A stretch of 51,407 bases of DNA from CAZJYI01 sp964550025 (lineage in GTDB: Bacteria; Verrucomicrobiota; Kiritimatiellia; UBA8416; CAYOBW01). The stretch lies in assembly GCA_964550025.1 (NCBI GenBank), contig CAZJYI010000077.1, forward strand, positions 1 through 51,407, given 5' to 3'. Position 1 is the first letter of the stretch; every line of letters starts with the position of its first letter. This document shows positions 46,297 through 51,407 of this stretch, piece after piece. A model generated the notes under the pieces. The model was given only the letters and a program-made list of their open reading frames with translations. It was not told the origin of the DNA and ran no database searches. Made by a program: the position numbers and the translations under genes.

Positions 46297-47193
46297 CTAT
46301 TTCTTGCGGGACTGCGCAAACAGCCAGTCCAGCAGTCCTTCCTGAGCCCATGCTTTGCTGGCCGTCTGCCCATGATTCGCTCCCTTGAAAATGGTCGTTC
46401 GAACCACGGTTGACCCCAGCTCCTTCAACGCCTTCTCCGCTGCCGGGATGGATCCGGCACGCCGCCGGTCTGCCGTTCCAGCCATGGCCCAGATCGGCAG
46501 GTTCACCATGTCTTTGAGATCTTCTTGATTGGCAATGAAGGCCACCGGAACGATCGCAGCAAGACGCTTGGGCGAGTGCCTCCCCCAATTCCAGGTACCC
46601 AAGCCGCCCATGCTGTAGCCGATGGAGTAAATGCGGTCTTCATCAACGTCACGATTGGTACTCAGCACGTGGTCGACCGCCTTGTTCAGGGCATCGGGAC
46701 TCCAATGACTGCGGGCATGCGGGACCAGGATTTTGGCTACGTGCTTGCTGTTGGCGGGGGTCATAACCCAACGGACATCTCTGTTTCCTTTGAAAGCGGA
46801 GATGTCATTCCTCTTCGTTCCTCCCGCGCCGTGAAGGAGGACGATCAGCGGGATTTTGCCTTCTGTCTTCCTGATGGGGTGATAGAGCAGGGCCTCCTTG
46901 TTCAGATTCGGGTCGGCGGCCGTGACGTTTTCGGGAAATGTCACAACTTCCAAACGATGGTGTTCCGGCTTGCCAGGGTCGCCGTGTCGCTTGGCGAACT
47001 CAGCCCGAGCCTTGGCCAACTCATCTTTGCTCATCTTACCGTCACCATTGGTGTCGATTCTTTTCAGCATCCTCGCCCTCATAGCGGCCCGATCGGGCTT
47101 GCTCGCCTTGTCGCCCTGGTCGTCAGCCACGCCCTGGCGGACCGTCAGCAAAATCGCAGAAATGAAGGCAAGAAGTAACGTGGGGACTCTCAT
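46297..47193 (-). CDS. Secreted EF-hand and alpha/beta-hydrolase esterase
   Basis: The 298-residue protein has a signal peptide (VPTLLLAFISAILLTVRQGVA) and one EF-hand loop at about residues 47-58 (DTNGDGKMSKDE). An alpha/beta-hydrolase of the PHB-depolymerase/feruloyl-esterase type follows: LLHGAGG near 120, nucleophile in GYSMGG near 190, a candidate acid in GTADRR and the histidine in GANHGQ near the end. It should be a secreted, calcium-influenced esterase. AGGAGAA precedes the ATG. It is bounded on both sides by attC-like sites. Confidence 0.82.
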   Translation of the reverse strand: MRVPTLLLAFISAILLTVRQGVADDQGDKASKPDRAAMRARMLKRIDTNGDGKMSKDELAKARAEFAKRHGDPGKPEHHRLEVVTFPENVTAADPNLNKEALLYHPIRKTEGKIPLIVLLHGAGGTKRNDISAFKGNRDVRWVMTPANSKHVAKILVPHARSHWSPDALNKAVDHVLSTNRDVDEDRIYSIGYSMGGLGTWNWGRHSPKRLAAIVPVAFIANQEDLKDMVNLPIWAMAGTADRRRAGSIPAAEKALKELGSTVVRTTIFKGANHGQTASKAWAQEGLLDWLFAQSRKK

Positions 47194-47218
47194 GGTATTC
47201 TCCTGTGTCAAAGTCAAC

Positions 47219-47291
47219 GGCGAACGTCGCACCTGAGCATTTTCAAAAGGTCGTCCGCGGCCTTTTGAAATATGCTCCAGATGGCTTATAG
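47219..47291 (-). other. attC-like site before the esterase gene
   Basis: On the minus strand GAGCATATTTCAAAAGG opposes the complement of GAGCATTTTCAAAAGG, with one extra A. The right core is GTTCGCC. The left core reads CTATAAG instead of an AAC-containing core. Confidence 0.6.
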
Positions 47292-47367
47292 GACAACCAG
47301 ACTTATCAAGCAGGCAGGGCGGCGGGCCACCCGCAGCCCAGAGCCCTGCCTGTTGGTAAGTCTGTTG

Positions 47368-47618
47368 TGGCCGCGATTCATCATGTTTAAGGCGCTCTCC
47401 CCGATTTTTCGGGCCAAGTTCCGCGATGGAATCAAAGCGCTGGGGCTGTTCGACGCCCTGCCGCCAGCGGTATGGAAGAAAGGCTGGGTCGTGCACAGCG
47501 AGGCGGCCGGCCATGGCCACCTGTCGAAGACGACGAACCTTCCCCCCTCCTGTGCCCACACTGCGAAACACCGCTGCTCCTGATACACAATCTCCCACGA
47601 CTCAGGGCACCTCCATGA
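47368..47618 (+). pseudogene. Decayed IS91-family transposase fragment
   Basis: PRFIMFKALSPIFRAKFRDG and GLFDALPPAVWKKGWVVHSE match the Y2-type transposase of IS91-like elements. After a large internal deletion and frameshift, CPHCETPLLLIHNLPRL gives the terminal zinc-finger-like end, stopping at 47618. The catalytic tyrosine region is absent, so the element is dead. It is on the opposite strand to the surrounding cassettes. Confidence 0.65.
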
Positions 47619-47874
47619 ACCAGCCGCTGAACGTGCACTCCGACCACCGTTTGGCGCGCACTCCCGGCGCCCCGCGGCACGATACCCCTGTGCCACCCAG
47701 TGGCAAAACACCACGCGCCGCAGTCAGCGCCTACGCCAACAAACGGCAAACAGGCCAATGCCCGAAGCACATGACCGGTCCCTCTACATCGCCACACCCA
47801 ATCCCACGCCGATCCCCAACTCCCGGCGGACAATAGAAACTACATATCCCTCCCTCGCACCCCACCGCGGCTTA
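47619..47874. other. Intergenic stretch without a gene
   Basis: No supported gene. It probably includes the 3' end of the decayed insertion sequence. Composition is rich in C and A on the plus strand. Confidence 0.4.
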
Positions 47875-47932
47875 GTTCAACCACCGATTGCAGCGCGGCT
47901 AGCGCGCGCTACGAATCGTTATCTCGTTCTGT
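47875..47932 (-). other. attC-like site after the PIN/antitoxin cassette
   Basis: On the minus strand the left core ACAGAAC and right core GTTGAAC flank AACGATTCGTAGCGCGC, opposed by the complement of ACCGATTGCAGCGCGG, with unpaired bases in the left arm. Confidence 0.6.
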
Positions 47933-47936
47933 GCTT

Positions 47937-48116
47937 CTACGCAGGCTGAGACTCAGCGGTCCGACGCGTGGCTTCGTACTGCCTGATCTCCGAGGAGTGC
48001 TCGAGGGAATACTGCTTCAGGTAGGCAATGAGCTTGGCAGGATCATGTCCACACTCTCGAGACATCCGGTTCCGGCTTTCCCGTACTTCCTCTATTGCTG
48101 TCTCAGTTGCGGTCAT
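47937..48116 (-). CDS. Small probable antitoxin beside a decayed PIN toxin
   Basis: This 59-residue helical charged protein (TATETAIEEVRESRNRMSREC then PAKLIAYLKQYSLEHSSEI) is intact, with GAAAGGAGGAATC before the ATG. Its start overlaps the 3' end of a degraded PIN gene, as in the intact module at 30583-31269. Antitoxin function is inferred from that arrangement. Confidence 0.6.
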   Translation of the reverse strand: MTATETAIEEVRESRNRMSRECGHDPAKLIAYLKQYSLEHSSEIRQYEATRRTAESQPA

Positions 48117-48469
48117 CTGATTCCTCCTTTCGCCCCATGAGCTCGAGGGGCGTAACGAGATCGGGAGTATGCAGGCCCAGTATGGCATTCACGCGACGGA
48201 TGTGCCCGAACTTGTTGGCATTAGCCAGATGTGCGCAATTCCACGATTGCAGGCACCCCCAGCGCCATCGCGTGAGACTGTCGTCTGTGAGGCAACTGGC
48301 CCGTGTCCAACTCCGCGATCACGGCTGTGCTCGTGGCAATGTCGTAGTCGTGCCGATAGGCATCCCACCACTGCCGAGTCCACTCACGCATCGCCACAAC
48401 GGCAGTTGACGTGCGCTCATCGTGGTAAAAGCTGAAGACGGTGGTTTCGACATATACGCTCTTGTTCAT
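48103..48469 (-). pseudogene. PIN-domain toxin gene with internal deletion
   Basis: The N-terminal part (KSVYVETTVFSFYHDERTST, WTRQWWDAYRHDYDIATSTAVIAELD) and the C-terminal part (CAHLANANKFGHIRRVNAIL, TPDLVTPLELMG) both match one VapC-like branch. They lie in different frames, and about 50-60 residues of the middle, including conserved acidic residues, are gone. The toxin should be inactive. A weak TTGAAG/GAAACT promoter precedes the ATG. Confidence 0.7.
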
Positions 48470-48500
48470 ACGGGTAGTTTCGCACTATTCTTCAGTTGCT

Positions 48501-48965
48501 TCAAGTCTCATTCCTGCGCAGAACGCCCAAGCTCTGCGGCGGCTGTAAGCCGTGCGCAGCAGCGCCATGTTGGCCTGGGTATGTCTTCGTGTAAGCTGGT
48601 TTCAGGCCTTTGAGCATCGGATAATGCTTGATGTTGAGCGTCTTCAATTCGGCGTTCTCGGCTTCGCATGTGGCGGCGACGATGGCGTCGGCCAAGCCGA
48701 CGCCGTGAGCCTTGGAGTAGTCTCGCTTGTTGAGTCCCCCGGCTCTGGCAAGCGAGGGAGAGACCGGTATCACACGAAAGAGGGAAACAAGGTTGTCCAA
48801 CGTATCCAATTCTTCGTCACCTCTCACCCCCGCATAGAGCTCTGCAGTAACGATGCTGGACAAGATGATGCGGGATGAGTGCTTCTTCACCAATGCAACC
48901 GCCTTCGGGTGCCCCCGCAGGAAGTCAATCATCACATCGGTATCGATCAGGAGCAGCTTGGCCAT
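48501..48965 (-). CDS. vapC: VapC-family PIN ribonuclease toxin
   Basis: The 154-residue protein has typical VapC landmarks: LLIDTDVMIDFLRGHPKA, IILSSIVTAELYAGVRG, and HGVGLADAIVAATCEAENAELKTLNIKHYPML. The acidic residues of the active site are present. VapC toxins cleave tRNA or rRNA with magnesium. AGGAGC precedes the ATG. The last 25-30 residues (from about YPGQHGAAAHGLQPPQ) run into the next attC-like site and are probably non-ancestral. Confidence 0.87.
   Translation of the reverse strand: MAKLLLIDTDVMIDFLRGHPKAVALVKKHSSRIILSSIVTAELYAGVRGDEELDTLDNLVSLFRVIPVSPSLARAGGLNKRDYSKAHGVGLADAIVAATCEAENAELKTLNIKHYPMLKGLKPAYTKTYPGQHGAAAHGLQPPQSLGVLRRNET
48518..48575 (-). other. attC-like site overlapping the vapC 3' end
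   Basis: On the minus strand GGCCAAC at the left and GTTCTGC at the right. GCTGCTGCGCACGGC opposes the complement of GCTCTGCGGCGGC with two unpaired bases in the left arm. Confidence 0.65.
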
Positions 48966-48969
48966 AACA

Positions 48970-49203
48970 TCAGCTCCTGTCCCACGATTGGCGTGTCGCC
49001 TTGAGGTCGGGGAGATCAGTGCGATCCCGCCACATGCCGGCAGCGCTGTTCAGAACAGAAGCACGACGACGGTCGCTTACCGTTTCGAGCAGTCGGTCAA
49101 TCGCCTCCCGAATAAGCTCTGCTTGCTTCTTGCCGGTGGCCTCAACAAGGGCGCCAAGCCCTGTTCGCTCTTCTTCCGTCAGGTATATTTGCGTCCGCAC
49201 CAT
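48970..49203 (-). CDS. vapB: Ribbon-helix-helix antitoxin for VapC
   Basis: The 77-residue protein begins with a ribbon-helix-helix: RTQIYLTEEERTGLGALVEATGKKQAELIREAIDRLLET. A C-terminal tail (RRRASVLNSAAGMWRDRTDL) is typical of VapC-binding antitoxins. It precedes vapC by four bases. TTGGAGGTG lies before its start. The gene symbol follows the module type; the subtype is uncertain. Confidence 0.82.
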   Translation of the reverse strand: MVRTQIYLTEEERTGLGALVEATGKKQAELIREAIDRLLETVSDRRRASVLNSAAGMWRDRTDLPDLKATRQSWDRS

Positions 49204-49229
49204 TATGCACCTCCAATGTATACAGCATC

Positions 49230-49255
49230 ATTATACATCATGCCCCTGATGTCAA
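49230..49255 (-). promoter_or_regulatory. Candidate promoter of the VapBC cassette
   Basis: On the minus strand a perfect TTGACA (49250-49255) and perfect TATAAT (49230-49235) are only 14 bases apart, below the usual 16-18. The -35 touches the attC right core. Real use with this spacing is uncertain. Confidence 0.35.
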
Positions 49256-49336
49256 GGCCAACGTCGCGAGTCACCGGACCGGGGAGGACGCGCTCGGCGC
49301 GGCCTTCACGGGTACGGTGGACTCGGCTTGTTGGAA
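49256..49336 (-). other. attC-like site after the Phd/ParE cassette
   Basis: On the minus strand TTCCAAC on the left and GTTGGCC on the right, with GCCGAGTCCACCG opposed by the complement of GCGAGTCACCGG, leaving one C unpaired. One of the best sites in this block. Confidence 0.8.
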
Positions 49337-49338
49337 GC

Positions 49339-49653
49339 TCATTTCTCCCGGTTTCGCTGATGCAGTAAGTATGTCCGGAGCAGTCGTTCTGATCTCATGA
49401 CGTATAGAATGTAGACTGCTTCTCCCTCGATCCGGTAGAACACGCGACACGGCGGCACGACAACTTCGCGATAGGGGGAGCGGGGGAGTTCAGATGGTCG
49501 CTTCCCCGATTTCGAGTGGGTCTCGAGTCGCTCGACGCGATCTAACACTCTCTGGACGTACCGAGATGCGGCAAGGGGATCGTCGAGGGCAATGTACTCG
49601 GCGATCTCATCGAGATCGAGCAGCGCGGGTTCGGTCCAGATCAACCGACCCAT
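49339..49653 (-). CDS. ParE/RelE-family toxin
   Basis: The 104-residue protein has the classical ParE layout: LIWTEPALLDLDEIAEYIALDDPLAASRYVQRVLDRVERLE, PSELPRSPYREVVVPPCRVFYRIEG and AVYILYVMRSERLL. Its start lies within the antitoxin gene (13-base overlap). Its stop is three bases before the attC-like site. ParE proteins commonly poison gyrase; RelE-type mRNA cleavage is the alternative. Confidence 0.85.
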   Translation of the reverse strand: MGRLIWTEPALLDLDEIAEYIALDDPLAASRYVQRVLDRVERLETHSKSGKRPSELPRSPYREVVVPPCRVFYRIEGEAVYILYVMRSERLLRTYLLHQRNREK

Positions 49654-49898
49654 TTCTTCATCTTTCGCTTGGCTTCGGCGTGCGAGAAGGTGCGCTTCTC
49701 CAGGATCGCGCGCTCTCCGCGCGCGATGCCTTCAAGTATGCGCATCCGATCCTGCATGAATTCGTATGAATCCACGTCGACCAGATAGGCCGAGGGTTTG
49801 CCGTGTTCAGTAATGAGTACCGGTTCGCCCGTGTCATGCAGGTCTGATAAGATTCGGGTTGCTTGACGTTTGAGCGTTGTGACAAGTTCCGTTTTCAT
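49641..49898 (-). CDS. Phd/YefM-family antitoxin
   Basis: This 85-residue protein fits Phd/YefM: TELVTTLKRQATRILSDLHDTGEPVLITEHGKPSAYLVDVDSYEF, followed by a charged toxin-binding tail (AILEKRTFSHAEAKRKMKKW). It should bind the operator palindrome overlapping its promoter. There is no Shine-Dalgarno sequence before the ATG, but a promoter places the transcription start there. Confidence 0.85.
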   Translation of the reverse strand: MKTELVTTLKRQATRILSDLHDTGEPVLITEHGKPSAYLVDVDSYEFMQDRMRILEGIARGERAILEKRTFSHAEAKRKMKKWVG

Positions 49899-49904
49899 AA
49901 TAAA

Positions 49905-49933
49905 GTGATACTATAGTGACACTCTCGCGTCAA
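49905..49933 (-). promoter_or_regulatory. Leaderless-type promoter and operator of the Phd/ParE pair
   Basis: TTGACG (49928-49933) and TATCAC (49905-49910), 17 bases apart; the -10 ends six bases before the ATG. The region AGTGATACTATAGTGACACT is a near-perfect palindrome overlapping the -10 and spacer, a likely Phd operator. Confidence 0.6.
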
Positions 49934-49946
49934 GCCATTCTCTTGC

Positions 49947-50002
49947 TTCCAACGTCATTCTGACCATTTTCTGGACAGGGACGCGAAGCGGCGCTGTTCA
50001 GA
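49947..50002 (-). other. Possible degenerate attC-like site
   Basis: On the minus strand CTGAAC at the left and GACGTTGG at the right, with an inner TGTCCA/TGGTCA hairpin. Outer arm pairing is poor. Its position between two toxin-antitoxin pairs fits a cassette boundary. Confidence 0.35.
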
Positions 50003-50390
50003 AATATGTGTAATTCTCTGGTTCGCTTCCGTATCTCAGGCGCTCCTCTTTGACCTTGAGCGTCTTGCTGAGACGCTTGGCCATGGCATCGGAATAGGTC
50101 CGCCGCCCGCGCTCATAGTCACTGACCATGTTCTGACGGATACCGAGTTTCTCAGCAAGTTGGGCCTGCGTCAGGCCCGCCTTCAGGCGGGCTCCGGCAA
50201 GCAGGTTGCCCACCCGGTTCTTTTCCATTTCCTTCCAGTACTCGGTACTCTCGATGGAGACGAACTCCTCGTCGGGCTCCTCGGCCAGAACGGCAACGTC
50301 GTACTTCTTCCTGATCCAGTCAACGAGCTCGGACACGTGCTCGCCATGAATCGAAAGCTCAATATGGGGCTTTTTCACGAGAGCCAGCAT
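49998..50390 (-). CDS. XRE-family antitoxin (HigA/RelB-like)
   Basis: The 130-residue protein has an N-terminal domain (KPHIELSIHGEHVSELVDWIRKKYDV, about 1-60) and an XRE helix-turn-helix at about residues 62-118 (RVGNLLAGARLKAGLTQAQLAEKLGIRQNMVSDYERGRR). It should neutralise the RelE-like toxin whose gene overlaps it by 32 bases, and repress the operon through the ATATAAC/GTTATAT repeat overlapping the promoter. It ends beside a possible attC-like site. Confidence 0.8.
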   Translation of the reverse strand: MLALVKKPHIELSIHGEHVSELVDWIRKKYDVAVLAEEPDEEFVSIESTEYWKEMEKNRVGNLLAGARLKAGLTQAQLAEKLGIRQNMVSDYERGRRTYSDAMAKRLSKTLKVKEERLRYGSEPENYTYF

Positions 50391-50625
50391 AGTACACCTC
50401 GATTACGATCTCGTCTTTCCGGCATGTCCAGCATGCCACATATCGGTAGTTCAGATGGCAGTGGTACCGATCCTGCCCGAGAGGGGAGAAGTTTCTCCAA
50501 CTCTTCTGGATAGGCCCGTCCGCCTGGAGGTCCGCTATGAGGAGGTAAAGAAGCTTCTGCACGTCTGAAGGCAGCTTCCGCAGGCCACGCTCCACCTTTC
50601 TCTTGATTCGGACCTCATATTGCAT
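50359..50625 (-). CDS. RelE-family mRNA interferase toxin
   Basis: The 88-residue protein is RelE-like: YEVRIKRKVERGLRKLPSDVQKLLYLLIADL, PIQKSWRNFSPLGQDRYHCHLNYRYVACWTCR and DEIVIEVYYAGSREKAPY. The tyrosines and basic residues used for mRNA cleavage in this family are present. The toxin gene is first. It has no Shine-Dalgarno sequence; the promoter places the transcription start at the ATG. Confidence 0.82.
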   Translation of the reverse strand: MQYEVRIKRKVERGLRKLPSDVQKLLYLLIADLQADGPIQKSWRNFSPLGQDRYHCHLNYRYVACWTCRKDEIVIEVYYAGSREKAPY

Positions 50626-50631
50626 GGTGAT

Positions 50632-50660
50632 AATATAACCTGGAGCGCAGGCTGAAGCAA
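50632..50660 (-). promoter_or_regulatory. Leaderless-type promoter of the RelE/XRE pair
   Basis: TTGCTT (50655-50660) and TATATT (50632-50637) with a 17-base spacer, the -10 ending six bases before the ATG. Inverted GATATAAC and GTTATAT motifs flank and overlap it, suiting an XRE operator. Confidence 0.6.
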
Positions 50661-50673
50661 GTTATATCTCAGA

Positions 50674-50749
50674 GGCGAACGCTCTGAGTAACCGGCAAAT
50701 GGCAGACGCAACGCGGCTGTCATTTGTACGGTTCACTCGGTTGTTCTCC
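50674..50749 (-). other. attC-like site after the DUF4258 cassette
   Basis: On the minus strand GGAGAAC at the left and GTTCGCC at the right. GAGTGAACCGTACAAATGACAG opposes the complement of GAGTAACCGGCAAATGGCAG, with unpaired G and A bases in the left arm: a clear attC architecture. Confidence 0.8.
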
Positions 50750-50757
50750 GCTCTCTT

Positions 50758-50973
50758 CTAGACGGCAACGGCCGTGAGTGCGAAGACACGAGCGAGACCA
50801 CTTGCAGCCTTGAGGTCGCCTTGCCGAAGTGCCGTGCGCACATCGTCAAGCTTGTATGCGTCGTCCAGAGAGAGATAGGGAGACCATCCGGTGTCTGAGT
50901 CAATCAATTCGACATCGACTTCCGCGACATAGTTTCCCTCGTGAACGAGCTTAGTGTGGTGTCTTGTTGTCAT
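50758..50973 (-). CDS. Partner of the DUF4258 protein, probable antitoxin
   Basis: The 71-residue protein (LVHEGNYVAEVDVELIDSDTGWSPYLSLDDAYKLDDVRTALRQGD) is strand-helix with no family name I can assign with confidence. Its start overlaps the DUF4258 stop by four bases (ATGA). Such small partners accompany DUF4258 genes regularly. An antitoxin role is inferred from this arrangement. Confidence 0.6.
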   Translation of the reverse strand: MTTRHHTKLVHEGNYVAEVDVELIDSDTGWSPYLSLDDAYKLDDVRTALRQGDLKAASGLARVFALTAVAV

Positions 50974-51293
50974 GTCCTTCTACTCCTGAAATCTGTTGTC
51001 CATTTCGCTGGGTCCGGCCGATAGGCCGTGACCAATACAGCAGGGCTAGTCTCACCCATGGGGATGCCCCAGACCGCATGCACGGGCCTGCCGTCGCGGT
51101 CCGATTGCAGGACCAGGACACAAGGCCCCTTCGGAAAGTCAGGATAGTCCTCCACCAGTTGGGCGGCAGGCAGTCCGTTCACGATGTCACGACCAAAGAT
51201 GTCGTCCTCTGCAAGCTCGTCGTACCCGTGATCGGATATCCTGACTTCTCCCCGTGCTGCGACGGCAATGATCTGTTGCAGCGTCTGGCTCAT
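50970..51293 (-). CDS. DUF4258 protein, probable toxin
   Basis: The 107-residue protein shows the DUF4258 pattern: GEVRISDHGYDELAEDDIFGRDIVNGL, then QLVEDYPDFPKGPCVLVLQSDRDGRPVHAVWGIP and LVTAYRPDPAKWTTDF. DUF4258 resembles the BrnT-like RNase fold and is thought to include toxins. It has no Shine-Dalgarno sequence; the promoter ends six bases before the ATG. The region between it and the window edge may contain a further attC-like site, but none could be confirmed. Confidence 0.75.
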   Translation of the reverse strand: MSQTLQQIIAVAARGEVRISDHGYDELAEDDIFGRDIVNGLPAAQLVEDYPDFPKGPCVLVLQSDRDGRPVHAVWGIPMGETSPAVLVTAYRPDPAKWTTDFRSRRT

Positions 51294-51299
51294 ATGGGA

Positions 51300-51328
51300 A
51301 TGCTATCACTGCATCGGAACTTACGCAA
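51300..51328 (-). promoter_or_regulatory. Leaderless-type promoter of the DUF4258 pair
   Basis: TTGCGT (51323-51328) and TAGCAT (51300-51305) with a 17-base spacer; the -10 ends six bases before the ATG at 51293. Confidence 0.5.
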
Positions 51329-51407
51329 TGATGTGCTTTCTATCTTCTCGGAGAACGAATAGCGTTTTATCCCGAGTGCTGCGATCATACCACGTTAGGC
51401 TGTGGCA

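Overview
The window looks like a chromosomal contig from a PVC-superphylum bacterium (planctomycete, lentisphaerote or kiritimatiellote type). This rests on family content: DUF1501, DUF1549/DUF1553, pre-peptidase C-terminal, DUF1080 and hydrazine-synthase-alpha-like di-haem proteins, an exported PQQ-type propeller, a SUMF1-domain protein and many short palindromic repeats. The phylum cannot be fixed from the sequence alone. No rRNA, tRNA or CRISPR array was recognised.

The layout is three blocks. Positions 1 to about 8345 are a plus-strand series of small modules (HicBA, an ankyrin protein, DUF4160/DUF2442, BrnTA, a HigBA-like pair, a GH43-like protein, a nucleotidyltransferase). Most are followed by a 55-80 bp imperfect palindrome that begins near an AAC triplet, ends in GTTCGCC, GTTGGCN or similar, and carries unpaired bases in one arm: the architecture of integron attC sites. 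Positions about 44818 to 51407 are a second series with the same site type but on the minus strand (HEAT protein, XRE regulator, EF-hand esterase, a decayed PIN pair, VapBC, Phd/ParE, RelE/XRE and DUF4258 modules). Neither block shows an integrase gene in the window, so both are best described as integron-like cassette clusters (CALIN-like), and they point toward each other.

The middle (8346-44817) is ordinary accessory chromosome: a lone GspF, a FIST lipoprotein, a CBM9-like protein, a first HZS-alpha-like protein, a flippase and a glycosyltransferase, an FHA protein, a SUMF1-domain protein, a ParDE-like pair, and a minus-strand run from SDR dehydrogenase through FGGY kinase, DeoC aldolase and a second HZS-alpha-like protein to a giant exported methyltransferase/PQQ fusion. 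Then come a PIN module, endonuclease IV, a PPC/DUF1501/DUF1549 set, DUF1080 proteins and a GntP permease. The likely lifestyle is heterotrophic breakdown of sugars and sugar acids with many exported proteins.

Three cross-cutting patterns stand out. Several toxin-antitoxin operons have a sigma70-like promoter whose -10 hexamer ends exactly six bases before the first start codon, predicting leaderless mRNAs. Exact period-7 degenerate tandem repeats with different unit sequences recur in intergenic DNA and inside one large gene. Several palindromic MITE-like elements are present, one of them (135 bp) lying in frame in a coding sequence.
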